The notes below the pieces were generated by a model, which had not been told where the DNA came from, searched no databases, and was given only the letters and a program-made list of their open reading frames with translations. 64,000 nucleotides of DNA, from positions 2,914,001 through 2,978,000 of the forward strand of contig NZ_CP022423.1 of the NCBI RefSeq assembly GCF_002222655.1, given 5' to 3'. Of this stretch, positions 1 through 7,988 are shown in pieces. The stretch is from Vitreoscilla filiformis (GTDB lineage: Bacteria; Pseudomonadota; Gammaproteobacteria; Burkholderiales; Burkholderiaceae_C). Within the stretch, counting starts at the first letter, position 1. Each line of letters starts with the position of its first letter. The position numbers and the translations under genes were made by a program.

Positions 1-479
1 CACACCACTTGAATGGCTGTTTCTGGCATTTTGTATTTTTCCGTCCACAGCACCAGCCACCCGGATTCAAATTCGCACAAATACTGAAACAGTGCATCGG
101 ACAAAATCACTGCGTCCGATTCCAAGTGAATCATCTTCTGCACACCCCAGGAGCGGGCCATCTTTTCGGAATGCAAAAAACTGCGCCACCATCCAGGGTA
201 AGACAGCGTGGCCGACCGACCCAGTCTGTTTGCAAACGTGACCAACAGCGGCTTCCCCGGCACGCCCAGCATGTTTTCCTCTAACTCGTGCGGGCTCTTG
301 ATCACCGTCACTTCTTCTGGCACGTAGGGTGATGCATCGTCAATCAACACAAAAATAGGGGAAAGCCCATATCGATGCCATTCCAGTTGGGTGACATGGG
401 CCACCCATTTTTGATACCTTAAATCCCACGCGCTTTTATCTTTTATAAAACTGGTGCAAAATACGATGATCTTTTCCAT
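1..479 (-). CDS. Partial hypothetical protein, possibly glycosyltransferase-like
   Basis: An open frame read leftwards from ATG at 479. It has at least 159 codons and no stop before the window edge, so the C-terminus is missing. The family is not recognised. Visible features are a beta-strand-like start (KIIVFCTSF), a VLIDDAS segment near residues 44-50, and HLESDAVILSD near residues 118-128. That last pattern resembles the acidic metal/sugar-nucleotide site of GT-A fold glycosyltransferases, but this is only a resemblance. The DNA is clearly more AT-rich than the next 25 kb, with runs such as ttttataaaa, which suggests a different origin from its neighbour. It is divergent from the M16 peptidase gene. 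I am confident it is coding and not confident of its function. Confidence 0.6.
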   Translation of the reverse strand, partial: MEKIIVFCTSFIKDKSAWDLRYQKWVAHVTQLEWHRYGLSPIFVLIDDASPYVPEEVTVIKSPHELEENMLGVPGKPLLVTFANRLGRSATLSYPGWWRSFLHSEKMARSWGVQKMIHLESDAVILSDALFQYLCEFESGWLVLWTEKYKMPETAIQVV

Positions 480-638
480 GGCGTCTCTTAACCGGTGATT
501 TTGATATTTACAGGGCACCGATTGTAACTTGGTGCAACAGGCCGCCATCACCGCTGTATCCCTGATTGGACACGTCCCTGCCCAACTGACGATACTCACG
601 CCGCACCACTCCACGCGACCTTAACTTTCCCCCCCACC

Positions 639-1940
639 GTGCCCGCATCCCCTGCCCCGCTTCTTTCCCCCCTTCCCAATGGCCTGCGCTTGGTCGGCAT
701 CGCCATGCCGCACCGCCACACCTTGGCCCTGAGCGTCTTCATTCGCACCGGCAGCCTGCATGAGTCGCGGCGCGACAACGGCATCAGCCACGTCGTCGAA
801 CACATGGCGTTCAAGGGCACGCCTACGCGCAACTGTCAACAAATCAACCTGGCGGCCGAACAGCTCGGCGCCGATCTGAACGCCTACACCGACCGCGATC
901 ACACCGCCTACCAAATCGAAGGCTTGGCGGACGATCTGCCCACCTTCGTCGAGTTGTTGGCCGACATCGTGTTGAACGGCACCTTCCCCGAAGAGGAGTT
1001 GGCGCGTGAACGCCAAGTCATCCTGCACGAGCTGACCGAGGTGCAGGAAGACCCGGCAGCCATGGCGTTTCAAGCGTTTGACCGGGCCGCTTATGGTGCC
1101 TCGCATCCGGCAGGGCGGCCCATCATCGGCCAGCGCGCCAACATCGAGCGCTTCAGCCGTGATGAGCTGTGTACCTATGTGCGGCGCCAATACACCGCCT
1201 GCAACACCGTGGTGGCTGTGGCTGGGCCGCTCACGGCCACGCGGTGGCGGGCGCTGGAACGGCAAGTCGCCGCGTGTTTCGGGGCCATGCCGACGGGGCA
1301 ACCGAACACGGTGGCGCCGGCCCTTTGGGCGGGTGGCGTGCGCCAGCATCGCTTGGCGGGCAGTTCACAAACCCAGGTGGTGATCGGGTTTTCCGCACCG
1401 ACGCTGGCCGACGAAACCCGAGGCGGCAGCGTGGCCGCCGATGTGCTGGCAGCCACGCTGCTGGGCGAGGGCATGAGTTCCCCGCTGTTGGACGACATCC
1501 GCGAGCGGCGCGGCCTGGCTTATTACGTCGCGTGCTCGGCGGACGTGCAACCGCTCACCGGCCAATTCGTCATCGAAGCGGCCACGGGGGCGAAGGAGGC
1601 CAGCGAGTACCTCGGCGCCGTGGCCCAGCTCCTGACCCGGTTGGCGCAAGACGGCCCCCAGGACGTGGATTGGGCCCGCGCCCGCAAACAACTGGCGGTG
1701 CGTGCGCTGCGGCACCTGGAGCAACCGGGGCGGCGGCTGGAAACCGCCGCGCAAGATTTGTTCACTTTTGGGCGCTTGCGCGATCCTCACGAGGTGCTGG
1801 CGCGGCTCCAAGCGGTCAGCCCAGCGGAGGTGCAGGCGGTGTTTCAGCGCTTGGTGGCCAGCCCCGCCGCCGTGGCCCTGGCGGGGCATGTGCCGACGCG
1901 CTTGCGTGAACAAGCCCACACGCTGTGGGCCACCGCATGA
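639..1940 (+). CDS. M16 family zinc metallopeptidase (insulinase/processing-peptidase type)
   Basis: A 433-residue protein with the inverted zinc motif HVVEH at residues 51-55 and the distal glutamate in HEL near residue 131, so the active site looks intact. The N-terminal domain shows the usual ERQVILHEL pattern. The C-terminal half has the second M16 fold, including the RERRGLAYYV segment near residues 289-298. The length matches single-unit M16B peptidases such as PqqF of methylotrophs or the catalytic half of a two-subunit peptidase. No inactive partner subunit is adjacent. The start is GTG at 639; no good ribosome binding site is visible and no in-frame ATG would keep the whole domain. 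There is no signal peptide. The next gene overlaps its stop codon. The substrate is unknown; a role in PqqA processing is possible but speculative. Confidence 0.88.
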   Translation: MPASPAPLLSPLPNGLRLVGIAMPHRHTLALSVFIRTGSLHESRRDNGISHVVEHMAFKGTPTRNCQQINLAAEQLGADLNAYTDRDHTAYQIEGLADDLPTFVELLADIVLNGTFPEEELARERQVILHELTEVQEDPAAMAFQAFDRAAYGASHPAGRPIIGQRANIERFSRDELCTYVRRQYTACNTVVAVAGPLTATRWRALERQVAACFGAMPTGQPNTVAPALWAGGVRQHRLAGSSQTQVVIGFSAPTLADETRGGSVAADVLAATLLGEGMSSPLLDDIRERRGLAYYVACSADVQPLTGQFVIEAATGAKEASEYLGAVAQLLTRLAQDGPQDVDWARARKQLAVRALRHLEQPGRRLETAAQDLFTFGRLRDPHEVLARLQAVSPAEVQAVFQRLVASPAAVALAGHVPTRLREQAHTLWATA

Positions 1941-2299
1941 CGGCGCTCTCGCCGCCCGAGCGCTTGCGGTTGATGCTGCGCTTCGACCCTGGCAGCGGCG
2001 TCTGCCTGTGGGCGATCGACGACACCACGCGGGCCGCGTTGGGGGATGGTGCTGTGGAGGTCGAGCGCCTGCCGCTTGATGCCAACCTGCGCCACCGCCT
2101 GTGGCACCTCATCGCCTGGTTCGATACCTCGATCGACTGGAACGACCCGCTGCAACCCGGCCCGTTCTGGTCAGCCGCCGAAGCCGAACGCTTTCAGCAC
2201 GCGTGTCAGGACACGCTGGCCGCCCTGCGGCACGCCCTGCCGCCCGACCGTTATGAGGTGCTGGACGACCCTCAAGCCGCCACCGGCTCTACAGCGTAG
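1937..2299 (+). CDS. Hypothetical protein translationally coupled to the M16 peptidase
   Basis: A 120-residue protein of unknown family. The ATG at 1937 overlaps the TGA of the peptidase gene (ATGA), so the two are probably co-translated. An in-frame upstream start at 1925 would add four residues and is less likely. The sequence is acidic and tryptophan-rich (LWHLIAWFDTSIDWNDP near residues 55-70), with no signal peptide or membrane segment, so it is a small soluble protein. Its 3' end overlaps the convergent DUF2322 gene by about 28 bp. No function is assigned. Confidence 0.65.
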   Translation: MTALSPPERLRLMLRFDPGSGVCLWAIDDTTRAALGDGAVEVERLPLDANLRHRLWHLIAWFDTSIDWNDPLQPGPFWSAAEAERFQHACQDTLAALRHALPPDRYEVLDDPQAATGSTA

Positions 2300-2589
2300 G
2301 CCACCGAGCCCTGAGCCCACGCGATCAACCGATCGATGTTCGGGTGCTTGCCGGGGTGCGCGTGGGCGTCGGCGGTGTGCTCGGCGTAGAGCGCCAGGCC
2401 CTCAGCCGCCGCAGCCGGGGTGATCTTGCCGCCGTGGCGTTGCGCCAGGGCGTGATACACCGCCAGCGAGCCGGCTTGGCCGGGTTTGTTTTCGATGGTG
2501 GCCAGCACTTGGCCATCGGCATCCAACACGCGCAGTGCGGCCAGATGGGCGACGCTGGGCAGCGTTTGCAGGGTTTGTGCGAAGTTCAT
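2272..2589 (-). CDS. DUF2322 family protein
   Basis: A 105-residue protein matching the DUF2322 pattern: LDADGQVLATIENKPGQAGS in the first half, LAVYHALAQ in the middle, then an LALYAEHT segment followed by HPGKHPNIDRL. This small cytoplasmic family is widespread in beta- and gammaproteobacteria and has no known role. I chose ATG at 2589; an in-frame TTG two codons upstream is possible. It converges on the preceding hypothetical gene with a short 3' overlap. Confidence 0.8.
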   Translation of the reverse strand: MNFAQTLQTLPSVAHLAALRVLDADGQVLATIENKPGQAGSLAVYHALAQRHGGKITPAAAAEGLALYAEHTADAHAHPGKHPNIDRLIAWAQGSVAYAVEPVAA

Positions 2590-2616
2590 GGGCAAAGCCG
2601 GGCATCATAGTCCGCC

Positions 2617-3120
2617 ATGCTCAAACCCATCCTGAAATTGCTCGGGGCGTTCCTGTTCAGCGTCTTGGCCATCTATTTCGTTTTGGTTCAAACCGGCAAT
2701 GTCATCGCGGCGGTCGCCTGTTTGGCGTTGTTGGGCGTCTTGCTGCCCTTGCCCATCTTGGAAGTGATCTCGGCTTTTCGCCAACGCTCCAAAGACCTCC
2801 ATTACCGCAACCTCAACGGTCGGCACTACGCTTTTCGCACCCAGTCCATCGAAGTGGACGAAACCGACGACCATGACCGGTGGATCCGCATCGCCAGCAT
2901 CCGCTCCGTGTTGGAAAACTTGCCCGCCAATCCCGTCTTGAAACGCATTTTTCAAGACCAGATGACCGACGGGCCCGCCGCCAGCATCCATGTGGATGCG
3001 CTGATCGATTACTTGCGCCGCGCACACGACCACCGGGCCATCCAGTTCAAACTGTGGCTGGAGCGGGAAGTGTCTCTGCCGGCGCAAAACCGCAAGACAC
3101 GCCGCTCCCGCCCCGCATGA
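2617..3120 (+). CDS. Hypothetical inner-membrane protein
   Basis: A 167-residue protein with two hydrophobic helices at about residues 5-26 and 29-50, followed by a charged cytoplasmic domain. It looks like a two-helix membrane anchor with a soluble tail. The tail ends in a basic cluster (RKTRRSRP). The start ATG at 2617 lies 27 bp from the divergent DUF2322 start, so the two genes share a very short promoter region. I do not recognise the family. The 72-bp gap to the helicase gene has no visible terminator, so co-transcription with the helicase is possible. Confidence 0.6.
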   Translation: MLKPILKLLGAFLFSVLAIYFVLVQTGNVIAAVACLALLGVLLPLPILEVISAFRQRSKDLHYRNLNGRHYAFRTQSIEVDETDDHDRWIRIASIRSVLENLPANPVLKRIFQDQMTDGPAASIHVDALIDYLRRAHDHRAIQFKLWLEREVSLPAQNRKTRRSRPA

Positions 3121-3191
3121 CACCCCCTCTGGCCGCCCGGTCGCCCCCAGCGGATGCGCTACCCTGCCGGCCTTGCTACCCGTTCTGAGAC

Positions 3192-6100
3192 ATGAGTCAT
3201 TCCGCCCAGCGCCTGGCGCGTCTGCTCGATCAAGTGATCGAACAGGCCCGGGACACCGATCCGCAGCATTTCCACCTTGGCCGCCACGCCCACTGGCTGA
3301 AATCCCCCGCTCAATTGCAAGGTCTGTCCGGCCTCAGCGTGGCGCCCAGTCTCAGCGCCGGTGAGCCGGTGTGGTTGCGCCTCGAACGCCCCGACCCCGA
3401 GCCCTTGCCCGCCCCTGGGCTGGAAGAACAACTCGTCGGCCTGATCCACACGCAAGACGACCCAGACGGCCCCCCGCCGCATCTGGACGAGGTCATGCTG
3501 GCCCGTCGCCTGGCCCTGACCGTGACGGATCGCTCCGACGACGCGGTGCAGCGCATTGAAACCCGCGTCAGCGTGTGGGTGAGCCAAGCGCTGGCCGACC
3601 ATCTGGCCGCCTGGACGCAATGGGCCGACGCCGAACGGGCCCGCCGGCGCAGTGTGGCGCTGTACAGCGAGCTGTTCGCGCTCAAGCAGCAAATTGAAGC
3701 CACGCAAACCACCCAGGCGCTGGAATTGGTGTGGGGCTTGGGCGTCAGCGCCTGGCAGTTGCCCACCAAGCCGGACAAATCCACCTCCGCCGTGCAATAC
3801 CCCCTCATCACCCAAGCGCTGGAAGTGGTGTTGGAGGAAGGCAGCTTGGCGCTGCTGCTGCGCCCGCGCACCCTGGCGCCGCGTTTGGCGTTTGATGTGT
3901 GGGGCAGTGCCGGCCTGCCGATGGCCCGAGAAACCGAACGCCGCGCCTTGGAAGCCCTGGCCGCTTGCGAACCGGGTTTGCATCCGAGCACGCCCGGCGC
4001 GTTCGAAAGCGTGTGGCGGGTGGTGGCTGGCACGCTGCACGAGCGGGGGCGCTACCTACCGACCCCCGCTGGCGGTGTGCCCGTGTGGCCCGAACCGGGG
4101 CCGGATCTGCACGTCAGCGACGCCTGGGTGTTGCTGGCCCGCCCGCGCTCGAACAGTTATTTGCACGAGGACATCCAGCGCCTCAAAGATCAACTGGCCA
4201 GCCTGGAGACGATGCCCGAAGGGGTCGATGCCCTGGTGACGCCCTCGCAAGATCGGCTCGCCGCCTCCGAACCGCTGACGCTGCGCGGACGCTCTGGCCT
4301 GACCCGCCCGCCCCAAGGGCCCGCCGGGCTGGTGCATGAGCTGTTTTTCCCGCTGCCCTACAACAGCGAGCAAGTCAGCATCGTGGATTGGCTGGAGCGC
4401 AGCCACGGCGTGGCTGTGCAAGGCCCGCCTGGCACGGGCAAAACGCACACCATCGCCAACATCGTCTGCCACTACCTGGCGCGGGGGCGACGGGTGCTGG
4501 TGTCGGCCAAAGGGGATCGGGCGCTGGAGGTGCTGCAATCCAAAATCCCCGCCCCGGTGCGGCCCCTGACGGTGGCAGTGCTGGCCGGTGATCGCGAGGG
4601 GCTGCGGCAGTTTCGCAGCGCCATTGAGGCCATCACCCACACCGTCACGCAGTTGCATCCGGATGAAGTGCGGGCCCGGCTGCACCAAGCTCACAGCGAC
4701 ATCCACCGCGCCCACAGCGAGCTGGCTTTGCTGGATCGGCGCATTGCTGCCATCGCCCAGCAACAGCTCAGTGACGTCGAGTTTGAGGGCGATCGCTGGC
4801 GCCCGCAGCGCATGGCCGAGCACGTCGCCCAAGGGGAAGCGCGCTACGCCTGGTGGACGGATCGCCCCACCCTCGCCCCCGAACACGCGCCCCCCTTGAG
4901 TGCGTTGGAGGTGGCCCGCCTGCGCGAAGTGCGCCGGGCGCTGGGGCCGGACATGGTGCGCGTCGCCACTGGCATCCCGAGTTGCCAAGACTTGCCCGCT
5001 GCCGACGACGTCGGCGCCATGCACCAAGCCCTGCTCACCCTGCACCAACTGGCACAAGACACCGCCCAAGGCGACCTGCCCGCCCTGCTCGACACCAGTG
5101 CCGCCACCTTGAGCGCCGCGCAAACGCTGCGCGATCTGCTGGCCGATGCCCAGCCGCAGGTGCTGGCGCTGGAGCGGGCCGAACAAGCGTGGCCGGTACA
5201 GGTGCGCCAACGCTGCGCGCAAGCGGGTTTGTCCAGCGAACGCACGGCCTTGCTGGCGCTGCTGGACGATTTGGCGGTGTTGACGCGTGAACGCGCCGCC
5301 TTTTTGCGCCTGCCTGTGGTTTTGCCACCGCAGGACGCGCTCAGCCCGGCCTTGCGTGAGGTGCTAGAGCGGGCCGCCAGCACGGGGCGGCCTTTTGGGC
5401 GCTTCAACCTGGGGGCGGCGGAACTCAAAGCGCGGGTGGCGCACATCCGCGTGGCCGGGCTGGCGCCGGTGACGCCGGCAGATTGGGCGCACACCGTGCG
5501 CTGCCAGCGCCTGCACGAACGCTGTGTGATGTTCCGTGCCCGTTGGCAGGCCATCGCCCCGGCCTTGGGCCTACCAGAATTGCCCTCGGATGCGCCCACC
5601 TTGCTGGGGGAGATCGACGTCATCGCAGCGGCGCTGCGTCCGGCGTTGGCGCTGTCCGAGTCCTTGGATGCGGTCTTGCCGCTGCGTTTGGCCGAGGTGT
5701 TCGCCCCCGTGCCGGCGCTGCCGCCCAGCGTGGGCAGCACAGACATCGCCCGCCTCCTGCGTGCCTTGGATCGACATCTGGCCGGCGCCGAACTGAGCCG
5801 CGCCCAAGCCCAGCACGACAGCCTGCGCCAGCGCATCGCCCAAGCGCCAGAAGGCCCGCTGCGCCAAGCGTGGCACGACTGGTTTGCGCAGCAGCTTGGC
5901 CAACCGGGCGTGCCGGTGGATGTGGCCGTGGCGCAGTACGTCGAATTGCTGGGCGCTTGGCGACGTTTGGAGGCTTTGCTGCCCGCCTACGCCACCTTGG
6001 AAGCCCTGACGACGCGCATTGCCGAAGCGGGCGCACCGCAATGGGCGGCGCGGTTGCGCCAAGCCTGCACGGAGCGCCAAGGCGATGACCCGCAGGTGCC

Positions 6101-7736
6101 CGCCGACTGGCGTGAAGCCTGGCAATGGGCCCGGCTGCGCACGCATGTGGACGGCATCGACGCCCACGCCGAATTGGCACAGCTCACCCAACAGCGCCAA
6201 GCCTTGGAACACACCTTGGCGCGGCGCTACGAGGACGTGGTGGCCCAATCGGCGTGGCTGGCGATGCGGGTCAATGCATCGCCCAAGGTGTTGAGCGCAC
6301 TGGCGCGTTACCAGACCGCTGTGCGCCTCATCGGCAAGGGCACGGGCGCACATGCGCTGCGCCACCGCCAGGACGCCCAACAGGCCATGCAAGAAGCCCA
6401 ATCCGCCGTGCCGTGCTGGATCATGAGCCACGCCCGCGTCTCGGAAATGCTGCCGGCGCAGATCGGCAGTTTCGATTTGGTGATCGTGGACGAGGCCAGC
6501 CAGTCCGACCTGTGGGCGCTGCCGGTGCTGTTGCGCGGGCGCAAACTGTTGATCGTCGGGGATGACAAACAGGTCTCCCCAGAAGCCGGAGGCTTTTTGG
6601 CGGCCTCGCGGGTGCAAGCGCTGCGCGAGCGCTTCTTGGTGGATCAGCCGCACGCGGCGGTGCTCACCCCGTTGCACTCGCTTTACGACATGGCCTCCTC
6701 GGTGTTCGCCGCCAGCAAGGTGATGCTGCGTGAACACTTCCGCTGTGCCGCACCCATCATTGCCTACAGCAACCACACGTTTTACGACGGCGCCATCCAA
6801 CCGCTGCGCGTGCCCACCGCCAGCGAGCGTTTGGATCCGCCGCTGATCGACCTGTTCGTGCCCTCGGGCCGGCGCGATGGCCGCGACATCAACCACGACG
6901 AAGCCCAAGCCATCGCCGATGAAATCGCCGCCGTGCTGGCCGATCCGCGTTGTGCTGGGCGCAGCCTCGGGGTCATTTCGCTGCTGGGCTTCGAGCAAGC
7001 GCGCTACATCGACCACCTCGTGCGCACCCGTTGCGATGCCGCCGAATTGCAGCGCCGCCAGTTCGAATGCGGCGATGCCCGCCAATTCCAGGGCAGCGAG
7101 CGCGACATCCTCTTTTTGAGTTTGGTGGTGTCGCCGGGGGCGTGCAAGGCCTTGTCGGGCAATGTGTTTGAGCAACGCTTCAACGTCGCCACCAGCCGTG
7201 CGCGGGATCGGATGGTGCTGGTGCGTTCGGTGACGATGGCGGATTTGTCCCCCCTCGATTTGCGCCAAGGCTTGCTGGCACATTTCAGCGCCGACACTTG
7301 TGCAGCCCCGAGCCCCCACGGGGACGATGCCCATGCCGCGTTGCGGGCCTTGTGTGAATCGGGATTCGAACGTGAAGTGCTGGACGCTCTGTTAACACGC
7401 GGTTACCACGTACAGCCACAAGTGCGTGTGGGTAGCTATCGGATCGACTTGGTGGTCGAAGGTGAAAGCGACCGGCGTTTGGCGGTGGAATGCGACGGTG
7501 ACGAATTCCACGGCCCCGACCGTTGGGCAGCCGACATGCAACGCCAGCGCGTGCTGGAGCGAGCCGGTTGGGTGTTTTGGCGCTGCTTTGCTTCGACATG
7601 GCACCGGCGCCAAGCCCAGGTGATCGCCGACTTGGAGCACACCTTGCAGCATCACGGCATCCAGCCTTTGGGGCGACAACGCCAGCTCGGGCGTGTATTG
7701 GAGCAGCGCGTATGGCAGCCGCCTGGGTTGGCATGA
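3192..7736 (+). CDS. SF1 (DNA2/NAM7-like) helicase fused to a C-terminal REase-like nuclease domain
   Basis: A 1514-residue protein. Residues 1-390 are an uncharacterised N-terminal region. The helicase core starts with Walker A GPPGTGKT at residues 411-418. A long insertion, rich in leucine, alanine and glutamine and probably coiled coil, separates it from motif II (VDEAS, near 1099-1103) and a GDDKQVSP motif just after. Motifs near the end of the core include REHFRC and the QGSERDILFLS and NVATSRARDRMVL segments typical of DNA2/NAM7 C-terminal helicase domains. Residues about 1395-1500 form a very-short-patch-repair/DUF559-like nuclease fold, with RIDLVVEG, AVECDGDEFH and a GWVFWRCF tail. 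Both enzymatic halves look intact. Helicase-nuclease fusions of this type are often found in defence islands, but the flanking genes here are not recognised defence genes. DNA or RNA targeting is inferred. Confidence 0.88.
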   Translation: MSHSAQRLARLLDQVIEQARDTDPQHFHLGRHAHWLKSPAQLQGLSGLSVAPSLSAGEPVWLRLERPDPEPLPAPGLEEQLVGLIHTQDDPDGPPPHLDEVMLARRLALTVTDRSDDAVQRIETRVSVWVSQALADHLAAWTQWADAERARRRSVALYSELFALKQQIEATQTTQALELVWGLGVSAWQLPTKPDKSTSAVQYPLITQALEVVLEEGSLALLLRPRTLAPRLAFDVWGSAGLPMARETERRALEALAACEPGLHPSTPGAFESVWRVVAGTLHERGRYLPTPAGGVPVWPEPGPDLHVSDAWVLLARPRSNSYLHEDIQRLKDQLASLETMPEGVDALVTPSQDRLAASEPLTLRGRSGLTRPPQGPAGLVHELFFPLPYNSEQVSIVDWLERSHGVAVQGPPGTGKTHTIANIVCHYLARGRRVLVSAKGDRALEVLQSKIPAPVRPLTVAVLAGDREGLRQFRSAIEAITHTVTQLHPDEVRARLHQAHSDIHRAHSELALLDRRIAAIAQQQLSDVEFEGDRWRPQRMAEHVAQGEARYAWWTDRPTLAPEHAPPLSALEVARLREVRRALGPDMVRVATGIPSCQDLPAADDVGAMHQALLTLHQLAQDTAQGDLPALLDTSAATLSAAQTLRDLLADAQPQVLALERAEQAWPVQVRQRCAQAGLSSERTALLALLDDLAVLTRERAAFLRLPVVLPPQDALSPALREVLERAASTGRPFGRFNLGAAELKARVAHIRVAGLAPVTPADWAHTVRCQRLHERCVMFRARWQAIAPALGLPELPSDAPTLLGEIDVIAAALRPALALSESLDAVLPLRLAEVFAPVPALPPSVGSTDIARLLRALDRHLAGAELSRAQAQHDSLRQRIAQAPEGPLRQAWHDWFAQQLGQPGVPVDVAVAQYVELLGAWRRLEALLPAYATLEALTTRIAEAGAPQWAARLRQACTERQGDDPQVPADWREAWQWARLRTHVDGIDAHAELAQLTQQRQALEHTLARRYEDVVAQSAWLAMRVNASPKVLSALARYQTAVRLIGKGTGAHALRHRQDAQQAMQEAQSAVPCWIMSHARVSEMLPAQIGSFDLVIVDEASQSDLWALPVLLRGRKLLIVGDDKQVSPEAGGFLAASRVQALRERFLVDQPHAAVLTPLHSLYDMASSVFAASKVMLREHFRCAAPIIAYSNHTFYDGAIQPLRVPTASERLDPPLIDLFVPSGRRDGRDINHDEAQAIADEIAAVLADPRCAGRSLGVISLLGFEQARYIDHLVRTRCDAAELQRRQFECGDARQFQGSERDILFLSLVVSPGACKALSGNVFEQRFNVATSRARDRMVLVRSVTMADLSPLDLRQGLLAHFSADTCAAPSPHGDDAHAALRALCESGFEREVLDALLTRGYHVQPQVRVGSYRIDLVVEGESDRRLAVECDGDEFHGPDRWAADMQRQRVLERAGWVFWRCFASTWHRRQAQVIADLEHTLQHHGIQPLGRQRQLGRVLEQRVWQPPGLA

Positions 7737-7757
7737 GGGGTGCGTAACGGCGGCGCA

Positions 7758-7794
7758 GGTCAGGCAGAAAGTACCACAACCTTTCTGCCTGACC
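7758..7794. repeat. Perfect 14-bp inverted repeat (hairpin) downstream of the helicase gene
   Basis: Arms GGTCAGGCAGAAAG (7758-7771) and CTTTCTGCCTGACC (7781-7794) are exact reverse complements around a 9-nt loop. It starts 21 bp after the helicase stop. There is no T-run on either side, so it is not a classic intrinsic terminator. It may end or stabilise the helicase mRNA, or act on DNA as a cruciform. The rest of the 7737-7988 gap has no convincing gene. Confidence 0.75.
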
Positions 7795-7933
7795 CACGGG
7801 CCGACGGGCACGGTATTGAGATGCTCACACGGCATCTTCTTGCCCCGGTCAGCAAGGCTGCTGCCGGTGTTTCCCCCCACGCCACGAAACCACGGATTGC
7901 ACGCAGTGTGCCGTGCCACCCCTGAGGTCAGCA

Positions 7934-7947
7934 TCACAAGATTGTGA
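7934..7947. promoter_or_regulatory. Palindrome TCACAA-GA-TTGTGA, candidate operator
   Basis: A perfect 6-2-6 inverted repeat 41 bp upstream of the first possible start of the receiver-PAS-kinase gene. The half-sites contain TCACA/TGTGA, in the opposite order to a Crp site. Its position suits a regulator site for the signalling operon that follows. No factor can be named from sequence alone. Confidence 0.35.
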
Positions 7948-7988
7948 CGTGAGGTGACAGGCGCCGTCCATGATGCAGGACATCTCGG

